A stretch of 64,000 nt of DNA from Bdellovibrio sp. (lineage in GTDB: Bacteria > Bdellovibrionota > Bacteriovoracia > Bacteriovoracales > Bacteriovoracaceae): NCBI GenBank assembly GCA_016187935.1, contig JACPIU010000010.1, positions 124,001-188,000 of the forward strand. The letters are read 5' to 3'. A program made the translations under genes and the position numbers. The notes below the pieces were generated by a model. The model worked only from the letters and a program-made list of their open reading frames with translations, made no database searches and had not been told where the DNA came from. Shown one piece after another: positions 1 through 6,793 of the stretch; positions within the stretch are counted from its first letter, which is position 1, and every line of letters starts with the position of its first letter.

Positions 1-177
1 AAGGATCAACACACTCAAAAGTCTAAGCTGGTTTTTATCTGTCCAATTTGACTCGATTAAGTAGATCGACAAAATAGTTGCACATATGGAGGTCAGAATA
101 ACAAATGGAAATTTGATGAGGGTTGACTTCGCTTCTAAAGCAAAAATACCTAATGATTTTGAATTGAGAACTTTCAT
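1..177 (-). CDS. Partial membrane protein, N-terminus only (DUF4153-like)
   Basis: An open frame runs from ATG at 177 to the left edge (59 codons) with no stop. The protein starts MKVLNSKSLGIFALEA, then has a hydrophobic segment at about residues 23-42 (FPFVILTSICATILSIYL) and a polar stretch. A short amphipathic start followed by 'KFPFVIL' and a membrane helix resembles the N-terminus of DUF4153-type integral membrane proteins. Only 59 residues are visible, so the family is a guess. No convincing ribosome binding site precedes it. It reads in the same direction as the other island genes and could be the last gene of the accessory region or its chromosomal neighbour. Confidence 0.45.
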   Translation of the reverse strand, partial: MKVLNSKSLGIFALEAKSTLIKFPFVILTSICATILSIYLIESNWTDKNQLRLLSVLIL

Positions 178-275
178 ACTTTTTATTTTAATTTGATTAT
201 AGGTTGATCTCACCGATCGGTCTATTAGATAGCACCGAGCAAAAAAGAGGGCATAAATTAGTGTCTTCACTTTCC

Positions 276-579
276 TCAAAACGTCTGCGAGATCGTTTTC
301 ATGGTTTTCAGCTTATCCTCACTCATTCGCCTCAGCAGGGCCGAACATTCCTCAAACTCGTCTTGGGGCATTTCAATTTGCCCTAGGACAAAGCTTTTGA
401 AAGTGGTCATAGTCGTAACCATAGGCATGGAGAAATTTGGCGATAATGCCAGGGTGAAGATCAATCCTTCCATGCTCACAATGACTAACAAACGAATCAG
501 AGAGGCCAATAAGTTTACCGGCATTCCACATCGAAAGCCGGAATGAATACTTGACCTCAAAGCCTGGGTAAGCCAGTTT
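276..579 (-). pseudogene. Broken XRE-type helix-turn-helix regulator
   Basis: One minus frame, open from 579 to a TGA at 375-373, encodes KYSFRLSMWNAGKLIGLSDS followed by FVSHCEHGRIDL, a recognisable helix-turn-helix with the usual 'S..S..E.GR..L' spacing. It then stops. The frame one base over carries on to 276 with EMPQDEFEECSALLRRMSED and KLKTMKTISQTF, which looks like the C-terminal helix of the same kind of small regulator. A single-base shift near 375-395 would join them. A TGA at 582-580 lies upstream and no start codon is evident, so the N-terminus is also missing. I read it as a decayed regulator gene next to hipA. Programmed frameshifting is possible but there is no supporting motif. 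Confidence 0.5.
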
Positions 580-615
580 TCAATTAGGATAACAATTTGA
601 GGCTGAAGAGAATAG

Positions 616-1920
616 TTAAACTTGGTTGAAGATTTCCGCAGATCTTATTTTCATTCCCTCGCGTATTATTTCGAGGGTCGTAATTTTTAAATTAGAATCA
701 AGTTCTTTTTTATCAATAGTCAGTCCCTCATAGGCCTTTTGAAGTTCTGAGGAGATTTGTTCGAAATCTTGTTTGCTTAAATTACATTTCACGGCCGATT
801 CTTCATAATGCTTCCTTCTGATTCTGTGGAATGCATAATGACCTGAATTACCAATTTTCATCGCTAACTTTAATTTTTGCATAGGTCTTTTTTCTCTTGC
901 ATGCAAAAAATATCCACTCATCACATCATAAAAAGGAGTTAGTTTGAATCCAGATGGTTCCAAGAAAATACTAAAATTTTTGGCGTGCCCGTCGGTAGCG
1001 AAAAACAAATCAAAGATCATGATTGCTTTAAAAAAATTTCGTCTATCTTCAATCTCTTTGGAGGCCATCAGAAAATTACTAATTTCTTCTAAACCTGGGC
1101 CTCCATCACATTGATATTTCTTATAAGGAGAAACTTGTAATGCCTGGCACATATCTTCTTGTGGGATACGAAGTAAAACGTCCTTCGCTTTAACTTGCTT
1201 CCACGCTCGATCGAATCTTTTTACTATCAAAACGCGTTGATCTTCAAACTGGCATATTTTTGCTTCGCAGACGTTTAGGCCCATCTTTTTCATCAAAAAT
1301 AATGAGGCCCACTCATTATCTATGCTGTCTTCAAAATTTACTTTCGCATTTAATGCACCGATGGATGTTTTAAAAATATGAGTCGTTGGAGTCATGCCAT
1401 GTGGCTCATTCCATACCCCATTGATTTCAAGCAACGCAGTTTTTTCCTGTGCACCTGCAATAGAAAGCCTAAAGTCGCCATCATCCATTCCAAGTGGAGA
1501 GGTGCTACTTAGATTTCGAATTTTATTTGCAATTTCAGCATCACTTAATTTTGAATACTTTAAGTAGTAAGTTTCTGGAAAATTACTTTCTGCCGGTAAG
1601 AACGATAATGCCCCAACACAATCTCTCCCTATGACCTCTAGTAGATCAAAAGGCCGGATGCTTTCTGCTCCAAATTTTGTCGCAATCTTTTTCCTTATTT
1701 CATCGTTATCAGGCAGTAGATTGTCAAAATACCTTGTAACAGCTTCCCCTCGATATTCGTCCTCTTGAATAGGAAGGGAATTGGAAATACCAAATCCATC
1801 CCTGATCCATTCTTCAGTATATTTAAAAGATATCGAACCATTGGTGTACTTTGTTAGGTTGCCTACATGCAAACCATTTAATAAGACATTCAATTGTTTT
1901 GTGAGTTTTTTTCTTCCCAT
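616..1920 (-). CDS. hipA: HipA-like serine/threonine kinase toxin
   Basis: Toxin of a type II HipBA module. Family members are Ser/Thr kinases that phosphorylate targets such as glutamyl-tRNA synthetase and induce dormancy; the target here is unknown. The product is 434 aa (E. coli HipA is 440). Visible features are an N-terminal couple_hipA region, SIAGAQEK at about 153 (the autophosphorylation/P-loop segment), the catalytic TDGHAKN with Asp near 310, and PFYDV with the metal-binding Asp near 332, all where HipA has them. A TTG six bases upstream could also start it; ATG at 1920 is preferred. The antitoxin gene ends 27 bases upstream, so the two are almost certainly one operon. All key kinase residues are intact, so the toxin may be active. 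Confidence 0.9.
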   Translation of the reverse strand: MGRKKLTKQLNVLLNGLHVGNLTKYTNGSISFKYTEEWIRDGFGISNSLPIQEDEYRGEAVTRYFDNLLPDNDEIRKKIATKFGAESIRPFDLLEVIGRDCVGALSFLPAESNFPETYYLKYSKLSDAEIANKIRNLSSTSPLGMDDGDFRLSIAGAQEKTALLEINGVWNEPHGMTPTTHIFKTSIGALNAKVNFEDSIDNEWASLFLMKKMGLNVCEAKICQFEDQRVLIVKRFDRAWKQVKAKDVLLRIPQEDMCQALQVSPYKKYQCDGGPGLEEISNFLMASKEIEDRRNFFKAIMIFDLFFATDGHAKNFSIFLEPSGFKLTPFYDVMSGYFLHAREKRPMQKLKLAMKIGNSGHYAFHRIRRKHYEESAVKCNLSKQDFEQISSELQKAYEGLTIDKKELDSNLKITTLEIIREGMKIRSAEIFNQV

Positions 1921-1947
1921 AATCAAATCAGCTAAACATCTCTAAGA

Positions 1948-2250
1948 TCAAGGTGTATACATAAGCTCAAGCAGCTTCTCTGCCTTACTTTTACCTGCTT
2001 TTTTGGAAACTTTAATATCGTTAGTTGCGATACAAAGATTCACTTTTAAAGCTTGGATTATTTTAAAAAATGAATCCAAGGTACCTCGTCCATTTTCAAT
2101 ATCGCTAATTGTGGACTGCCTCATATTCATTAATTTTGCCAGTTGTGTCTGGGTTAATCCTCGCAGATTTCTCAATCTCCTGAGAGCAATCCCTGATTGC
2201 TGGGGTGTATTTATATGCTCAATACTTAATTCTTTTCTTTTTAGTTTCAT
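1948..2250 (-). CDS. hipB: HipB-like XRE-family antitoxin/repressor
   Basis: Antitoxin and autorepressor of the downstream hipA-like kinase. The product is 100 aa, with an XRE helix-turn-helix at about residues 22-75 (LRGLTQTQLAKLMN, then QSTISDIENGRGTL) and a basic C-terminal tail (SKKAGKSKAEKLLELMYTP) that may be the degradation or toxin-contact tail. ATG at 2250 is preferred over ATG at 2256. Upstream lie four palindromic repeats at 27-base spacing, one of them between a good -35/-10 pair, which fits HipB-type autoregulation. Gene order antitoxin-toxin is canonical. Confidence 0.88.
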   Translation of the reverse strand: MKLKRKELSIEHINTPQQSGIALRRLRNLRGLTQTQLAKLMNMRQSTISDIENGRGTLDSFFKIIQALKVNLCIATNDIKVSKKAGKSKAEKLLELMYTP

Positions 2251-2259
2251 AATCATCTC

Positions 2260-2358
2260 GATACTAAAATCCGCATAAAATCAGTATATACTAATTTTAG
2301 TATTAATCAAGTTTATGCTATTTTCAGTATAAGTAAAAACTATACTAAAATTAGTATA
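2260..2358 (-). promoter_or_regulatory. hipBA promoter with four phased operators
   Basis: Four 18-base imperfect palindromes begin at 2260, 2287, 2314 and 2341, exactly 27 bases apart, with 9-base spacers. The consensus is TATACTAAWWTTAGTATA. The copy at 2341 has perfect 8-base arms, 2287 has one mismatch, and 2314 and 2260 are weaker. On the minus strand a likely promoter reads TTGATT (2310-2305), a 16-base spacer, then TATACT (2288-2283), so the second operator sits between -35 and -10. E. coli hipBA also has four operators, with an unrelated sequence. Binding by the HipB-like protein is inferred. Confidence 0.75.
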
Positions 2359-2405
2359 AATAGGTTCTGAAAATTGTTAAGTAGCTGAAACTTCGAGCAG
2401 CAGAA

Positions 2406-2436
2406 TGGTGGAGGTGCCGAGACTAGAACCAACGTC
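2406..2436 (-). repeat. Degenerate ssrA 3'-end copy (att relic 1)
   Basis: Aligned base by base with the ssrA 3' end at 10591-10621, this 31-base stretch matches at 25 positions. It keeps the whole acceptor strand and CCA (TGGTGGAGGTG on the plus strand) and most of the T-loop. It is not a functional RNA end because the T-stem no longer pairs well. The flanks also resemble those of relic 2: TAGCTGAAA and TTCGAG on the left, TTTGTAGC and AAAATAGC on the right. It is best read as the far attachment site left by an element that integrated at ssrA. The rest of the gene-free stretch 2359-2580 shows nothing else. Confidence 0.6.
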
Positions 2437-2580
2437 TTGTTTCTGTTGATTCTCGCTATTCGTTTGTAGCCAAAATAGCCACGGCCCCGTCCGATTTTCC
2501 TTAAACGTCAGCACTACTTCGTGTAACGATTAGAGCTAGTTCATTTTATCATCAGACTACTCAAAATTGTAGCTATAATT

Positions 2581-2940
2581 TTAATCAATAAAGAAGCTCT
2601 TTCTAACCTCGACAACTTGGTGGTCACGGTTAAAAACAACCCATCGTTGATCGAAGTCAGATGTCCCCGAGTCCTGTTTGGTGTAATTCCAAAAACATAT
2701 ATCTTCACAATTTTTCGACATGTTCAATGGTTTCCCCATGAGAGATAAAACTTCTTCGGAGGTCATTCCTTTTGTAAGTTTACTGAAGTTTTCTTCTGAA
2801 AAATTTGGGGCCCATATTGTTCCTTCATCGATAGACCAAACGACTCGCCAAAAAGCATCATTAACCCCATAACCATAAGAGTACATATTTTTGAAAATAC
2901 ACCCCAGGAATAAAAGAAAAATAGCGATTGTAATTTTCAA
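2581..2940 (-). CDS. Small SmpA/BamE-like lipoprotein
   Basis: The 119-aa product has a signal peptide ending in a lipobox (FLLFLGC), so it is probably a membrane-anchored lipoprotein. Residues about 50-117 show the SmpA/OmlA (BamE-like) pattern: FSKLTKGMTSEEVLSLMGKP, a C-x-x-x-C pair (CEDIC), a WNY strand, then VVFNRDHQVVEV. In that fold the 'kGMt..eV...lG.P' segment is diagnostic. The start is TTG, and TTGA overlaps the stop of the upstream gene by four bases, implying translational coupling. It is the last gene of a three-gene cassette between att relics 1 and 2. It is unlikely to be the housekeeping BamE given its place in an island; it may help an exported partner. Confidence 0.65.
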   Translation of the reverse strand: MKITIAIFLLFLGCIFKNMYSYGYGVNDAFWRVVWSIDEGTIWAPNFSEENFSKLTKGMTSEEVLSLMGKPLNMSKNCEDICFWNYTKQDSGTSDFDQRWVVFNRDHQVVEVRKSFFID

Positions 2941-3518
2941 GTTTTACTCTTTTTTGAAAAATTATTAAGAACTATTTTGTCTCTTTTACTTCTAATATAT
3001 GGGTTTCCTTTGCGAGGAAATACTGGTTGTGCATTGTCAATCTCATGCCGACAGGTCATTAGTAACGTCGTTTCAAAATTCAGCCAGCCGTGACCACTAA
3101 CGTAGTATGATTCAATTCTATGGGTCCGTCCCCTCTTTGTGTCAAGTATAACGGTAAGAGGTTCTCCCCATTTTTCATTAATGTACTTCACAACCTCACC
3201 AAAGTGTTTTTCGGAAACAGCAGTTTTTGAAAAAACTGATACTCTTAAACCTTTTCCATCTGAAAAAACTTCAGCTATAGAAAAATCATACAATTTCCAG
3301 CAGTCCTTATGCCCTTGAATGGCCTTTCCGTCTTTTCTCTTGAAAGCATCACAATCAATTCCCCTTGGAGTTTTATATCCAGGAGAAAGAATTCTCGCAA
3401 TGGGCCTGCCTGTCGTATCCGTTTCCAAAACCCATAAATCTGCGTTAGAGTAATTTTTGACAGATCCTTTAATCCCAAGTTTTTTCCAAAGTGATTTCAA
3501 AGACTGATATAACTCCAT
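2937..3518 (-). CDS. Hypothetical protein of island cassette
   Basis: The 193-aa product has no signal peptide and no family I recognise. It is rich in charged and aromatic residues, with two cysteines near each other (GIDCDAF and GHKDCWK). The central part reads like an alternating alpha/beta domain (FGEVVKYINEKWGEPLTVIL), and the basic C-terminus ends KIVLNNFSKKSKT. Its ATG directly abuts the TAG of the upstream gene, and its stop overlaps the start of the BamE-like gene, so the three genes are one transcription unit. The function is unknown. Confidence 0.7.
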   Translation of the reverse strand: MELYQSLKSLWKKLGIKGSVKNYSNADLWVLETDTTGRPIARILSPGYKTPRGIDCDAFKRKDGKAIQGHKDCWKLYDFSIAEVFSDGKGLRVSVFSKTAVSEKHFGEVVKYINEKWGEPLTVILDTKRGRTHRIESYYVSGHGWLNFETTLLMTCRHEIDNAQPVFPRKGNPYIRSKRDKIVLNNFSKKSKT

Positions 3519-4109
3519 CTAGACGGCCTTTAGAAAAATATCCAAGTAGGTTCTAATTTCTTTTTCCCAAAATTCTCGTAGTTTTTTATCTTGGGAAGTG
3601 ATTGCCGTCATCATCTTCAAGACTGCAGTTTCTACAATTTGATAGGGTTTCATGTCTATCACTTCTGATATGGCCACCAGATCAAGCATCATATTTGGCT
3701 TGAATTGAATATTAACCTTTTTCTTGTCTTTATCATTTAGAAATGAATCATAGATTTGAGCATCAAGAAGGGAATCAAGTTTCGAGGAAAGGTTTTCATT
3801 AACATCTACAACATTGAGATAAACGGTTACCAAAAATCTCATAAGCACGGTTGAAGAGATCCCAGGATAATCTTCCAAGAAATTATCAGCACATTTAATG
3901 AGATTGCTTGAAAAGGTGCACTGTACCTGGAATTTGTCTCTGCGATCCTTGTATACGCCCTCAAGCCAATGCATGTAGGTCTTTTCAAATTCACTGTCGC
4001 GTAGGTGGGCCCCACAATCTTTGCACACCTGAGTTTTATACTTAAACTTCAAGTCGAAAATTTCTTTTTCAATAGTTTCTGTTGCAAAGTCTTTATGTGT
4101 ACATTCCAT
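3519..4109 (-). CDS. Hypothetical protein with N-terminal Cys/His cluster
   Basis: The 196-aa product begins MECTHKDFATE and later has VCKDCGAHLRD. One Cys-x-His and one CxxC could form a small zinc site in the first 35 residues. The C-terminal part (VNIQFKPNMMLDLVAISEVI, then KPYQIVETAVLKMM) resembles a ribbon-helix-helix or similar small DNA-binding fold, suggesting a regulator, but this is weak. The start is supported by GGGTGA seven bases upstream of ATG 4109. It is the first clear gene of the cassette 4109-2581. Confidence 0.6.
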   Translation of the reverse strand: MECTHKDFATETIEKEIFDLKFKYKTQVCKDCGAHLRDSEFEKTYMHWLEGVYKDRRDKFQVQCTFSSNLIKCADNFLEDYPGISSTVLMRFLVTVYLNVVDVNENLSSKLDSLLDAQIYDSFLNDKDKKKVNIQFKPNMMLDLVAISEVIDMKPYQIVETAVLKMMTAITSQDKKLREFWEKEIRTYLDIFLKAV

Positions 4110-4117
4110 AAGTCACC

Positions 4118-4234
4118 CTACTTTTTAACGACCTTTAAGGCCGTTGATTTTTTAAAAGACTGAATCTCAACCCCTCTAGGGTCATGCTCCTCAAAAAAGA
4201 ATCCCTTGAGATAGACATCCATACTTTTTCCCAT
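4118..4234 (-). CDS. Possible 38-aa small protein between recombinase and cassette
   Basis: A short frame from ATG 4234 (or ATG 4222) to TAG 4118 fills the gap between the recombinase stop and the next gene. The peptide MGKSMDVYLKGFFFEEHDPR continues for 18 more residues to STALKVVKK. The Shine-Dalgarno signal is weak (GGGA before ATG 4222), but the composition is coding-like and there is no other content here. The frame does not overlap its neighbours. No function can be given. Confidence 0.35.
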   Translation of the reverse strand: MGKSMDVYLKGFFFEEHDPRGVEIQSFKKSTALKVVKK

Positions 4235-4251
4235 AATAGAAAACTTGTCTT

Positions 4252-5463
4252 TCAACTTAAAACCCATTTAAATCCAGTTTGCCAGTATTTGCCACTATCG
4301 CTTTCTCTGACAGACATCTCTGGATTCACATCTCTATTTTCGTCAAGGCCATGTAGATAGCGGATAAGGATTTCTCGTGAAAAGTTTTCTGGCCTTTTTT
4401 CCCAGTACTCCAATTCGTTGAGGCCCGTGAAGGCCTTCCTGCCGCCGTAAAGTGAAACAGTTTTACCGAAGTGGAACCTTAACGATTTGACCAAAGGCCT
4501 CGTAAAATTATTTGCCTCCAAGATTTTAATTCCATGCTCTTGCTCTTGATAGAGAATCGGAATAGGTTTCCACCGATCTTCCTCAGGTAGGGCGATCACT
4601 TTTGTTTGATAGACCCACAATACCTTTCTTCCATTAAAGAAAGACTCAACCCGCCAGAGATTTTCATCGTGAAGATTGTCAACTTCTTTAGGCCGAAGTC
4701 CAAACCAAACGGTCAAATAAATCCAATTATAGAGGTCCTCTCTCAGATCGTTCTTTTTGTGCTTCAAGGCTTCTTCAGATATCGGCCCTGACACTTTATT
4801 GTGTGTTCTAGTTTTTTCAAAATAGGCCTCAATAATTCTCCGCTTTTCGTATCCCCCAGGTCTTGGTACTTGCAAAAATGGCTGGCCCATTTTTTTGCAA
4901 ATAAAAAATCCCCATAAATTAGCGAATTTTAAAATCTCATTCATGTATCGAACACTCAATTGCCGATCCGTGAAATAATCATAGAAATCGTAGAGATTGA
5001 AATACCATTCAGAAGGTTCTCCCTCAATCGCAAGAATCAGCTTTTGCGCCGCCTTCCACAACCGAAGGAACCTATTGCCATCATAGTTTCGATCCTTGGA
5101 TAGAAAGGTTTTCGTAACAAATCTTTTTTCAAACTCAGAGACGAATTCCTCCGGCAGTTTAGATATAAACCTTTCTTGAAAATCTTTTTGCTTATTTGGC
5201 TCCAACTTTATTCTTCCTTCTTGAGCCTTAGTTTGGTTTTGCGCATTTATCTGCTTGGCCCTTTCTCTTGCATCCCCGATGGTCATACTTTTATAAAAGC
5301 CAAGTGCTCTCCATCGATCTTTTTCAACATCCCAAGTTTTCTTGGGCTTTTTGACCTTCGAGCTTTCCAATGTTCTGATGTGATCTTTTTTATAAGAAAC
5401 AAATTGAACTTTCCATTTGGGTTCTTCATTCTTCCAAGACAATGCCTTCACATAGTAGCTCAT
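4252..5463 (-). CDS. Divergent tyrosine recombinase (integrase)
   Basis: The 403-aa product is probably a site-specific recombinase. ATG 5463 is chosen because AGGAGG lies just upstream; a longer frame to 5523 lacks support. The N-terminal arm-type region (KKTWDVEKDRWRALGFY, then IGDARERAKQIN) and a core-binding helical part precede a catalytic-like domain. That domain has Arg in GLRPKEVDNL (about 257), a beta-hairpin Lys in YQTK (about 288), YGGR instead of HxxR (about 339-342), RYLHG (His about 371) and GKYW (Tyr about 393). The second-box His is Tyr and the His-Tyr spacing is long, so it is a distant or partly degenerate member. It starts 114 bases from att relic 2, the usual place for an integrase of an ssrA-targeting element. 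Confidence 0.6.
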   Translation of the reverse strand: MSYYVKALSWKNEEPKWKVQFVSYKKDHIRTLESSKVKKPKKTWDVEKDRWRALGFYKSMTIGDARERAKQINAQNQTKAQEGRIKLEPNKQKDFQERFISKLPEEFVSEFEKRFVTKTFLSKDRNYDGNRFLRLWKAAQKLILAIEGEPSEWYFNLYDFYDYFTDRQLSVRYMNEILKFANLWGFFICKKMGQPFLQVPRPGGYEKRRIIEAYFEKTRTHNKVSGPISEEALKHKKNDLREDLYNWIYLTVWFGLRPKEVDNLHDENLWRVESFFNGRKVLWVYQTKVIALPEEDRWKPIPILYQEQEHGIKILEANNFTRPLVKSLRFHFGKTVSLYGGRKAFTGLNELEYWEKRPENFSREILIRYLHGLDENRDVNPEMSVRESDSGKYWQTGFKWVLS

Positions 5464-5518
5464 GACCTCTCCTCCTTGAGAATTCGTGTTTGGATCTACT
5501 GTAAAATGAAATGCGTCC

Positions 5519-5549
5519 ACCACGTCCGAATCGGACGTGGTTTTCTTTG
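5519..5549 (+). terminator. Perfect 10-bp hairpin with T-run
   Basis: ACCACGTCCG (5519-5528), loop AAT, CGGACGTGGT (5532-5541), then TTTCTTT on the plus strand. It has the form of a rho-independent terminator for plus-strand transcription, which could shield the element from transcripts entering from the left. It also sits about 56 bases upstream of the recombinase start on the minus strand and could be an operator or attenuator there. No plus-strand gene precedes it. Confidence 0.5.
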
Positions 5550-5576
5550 CTAACTAGCTGAAATTATTCGAGATCA

Positions 5577-5607
5577 TGGTGGAATCGAAGTAAATCGAAC
5601 GAACGTC
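5577..5607 (-). repeat. Degenerate ssrA 3'-end copy (att relic 2)
   Basis: This stretch matches the ssrA 3' end (10591-10621) at 22 of 31 positions. On the minus strand it retains GACGT, the T-loop GTTCGATT and TCCACCA, but the acceptor strand has drifted. Left and right flanks share short blocks with relic 1 (TAGCTGAAA, TTCGAG, TTTGTAGC, AAAATAGC). It lies between the divergent recombinase and a small membrane protein gene and probably marks an old element boundary. Confidence 0.5.
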
Positions 5608-5649
5608 TATAGTTAGGAGATTTGTAGCACTAAAATAGCATCAGTTTTG

Positions 5650-5943
5650 TTATTTTGATTTTCGATTACACAGCTCTTGAGCATTCACTTCTTTCTTTCG
5701 GCAAGTATTATCAACCTTATCCCAGCAGCCGCCACTATCTAAGCATGAGTCAACTTCAAAAAATGTTTTCACCCTTTCATAGGCAATACTTTTGAATTTG
5801 AAGCCAATTAAGATAAATAGAAATAATGGTAGAATCAGAAACCAATACTTTACGAGGAATGCTAAAATATTATTAATTTTTTTCCACTTGGATATGAGGT
5901 TATCAACTCTCGTTTCATTACTGTTTTCACTCTGCTTACTCAT
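5650..5943 (-). CDS. Small membrane protein with Cys-rich tail
   Basis: The 97-aa product has a polar N-terminus, one strong membrane segment at about residues 27-47 (ILAFLVKYWFLILPLFLFIL) and a C-terminal tail with five cysteines: DSCLDSGGCWDKVDNTC, then NAQELC. The tail looks like a short disulfide-stabilised module found on small single-pass membrane proteins. Topology would put the cysteines outside the cytoplasm. The family and function are not recognised. It lies downstream of the AbiE-like pair but about 95 bases apart, so co-transcription is uncertain. Confidence 0.6.
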   Translation of the reverse strand: MSKQSENSNETRVDNLISKWKKINNILAFLVKYWFLILPLFLFILIGFKFKSIAYERVKTFFEVDSCLDSGGCWDKVDNTCRKKEVNAQELCNRKSK

Positions 5944-6038
5944 TACTATTATTCACTTCATTGGCAGTTCTTCTCTGCCTGGGGTCATGTTTTTTTTACG
6001 ATTCCAAACAAATAGCTACCGATTTCTTTTTCCACTTT

Positions 6039-6785
6039 TTATAGGACAGGGAAAGCTTTTTTCAAGATATCCAAAATTTCAGACTTATTTAAAGCAGTCC
6101 CGATTAATTGCTTTATTGTTAAATCTTCCATTATTTCAATTGCAGCACAAATCTGTAAGAAGTCCTTATTCGGCTGGCCAGAAAGTGTTACCTGTTGCGC
6201 CGTCAATGTTTGAGCTAACCTCACAACATCATTTCTGTGCTTGTTGATCTTTTTCTTTTCCTCTTTTCTATCCGTTAACTCTCTAAAGGCCCTCGCCTTA
6301 AGACAAATGTTTGCATAAGAATTAATGATAGAATATCCGGCATTGCTCTTTACTGCATTGGCCTTGATCAGATTAAAATACTCATCATCTAATAGAATGG
6401 CCGATAGCTGGGCCACTGAATCATTTTGAATCGGGATAATATACTGACCTTGCTTAAGTTCAATTTCGCTATCCGCCTTGGCGAAAATCTCCACGATCTC
6501 GGGGAATTCTGTGTTTTGAGGTTCTGAAAAACGATAATACTGAGGAGTACTTTGCGTCTTTTCGTTCACTTCATATTTCCCAAGGAAAATATACTCGCTG
6601 ATTTTTTTATTTAGCTCAGTTGAGTTATTGGTGAAAAGAACCATATCAATATCTTTGGTAACGCGGAATTCTAAGTCTTCATCCTCAAGTGTTACTGAAG
6701 CTGCGCCACCACCTATAATGACGTAGTCATTTTCATGATTTTTGAAAAAGTCAGTAAAATGTTTAATTCCTCTGGGTAGTGCCAT
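6039..6785 (-). CDS. AbiEii-like nucleotidyltransferase toxin
   Basis: The 248-aa product is a likely toxin of a type IV toxin-antitoxin pair. Family members are nucleotidyltransferases of the DNA polymerase beta fold that modify tRNA or similar targets and cause growth arrest or abortive infection. Residues about 20-50 carry the hallmark YVIIGGGAASV followed by RVTKDIDMVLF, i.e. GG...D-x-D. The rest is helical (AVKSNAGYSIINSYANICLK). The start has AGGTGA just upstream, and the putative antitoxin stop lies 8 bases before it, so the pair is one operon. It could instead belong to the related DUF6036-type nucleotidyltransferases. Target and partner specificity are inferred. Confidence 0.7.
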   Translation of the reverse strand: MALPRGIKHFTDFFKNHENDYVIIGGGAASVTLEDEDLEFRVTKDIDMVLFTNNSTELNKKISEYIFLGKYEVNEKTQSTPQYYRFSEPQNTEFPEIVEIFAKADSEIELKQGQYIIPIQNDSVAQLSAILLDDEYFNLIKANAVKSNAGYSIINSYANICLKARAFRELTDRKEEKKKINKHRNDVVRLAQTLTAQQVTLSGQPNKDFLQICAAIEIMEDLTIKQLIGTALNKSEILDILKKAFPVL

Positions 6786-6793
6786 TCATTCAC

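Noticed and set aside
2406-2436. A tRNA or second tmRNA gene at the relic
   Set aside because: Only the 3' acceptor/T-arm part is present, the T-stem does not pair and no 5' half is found.
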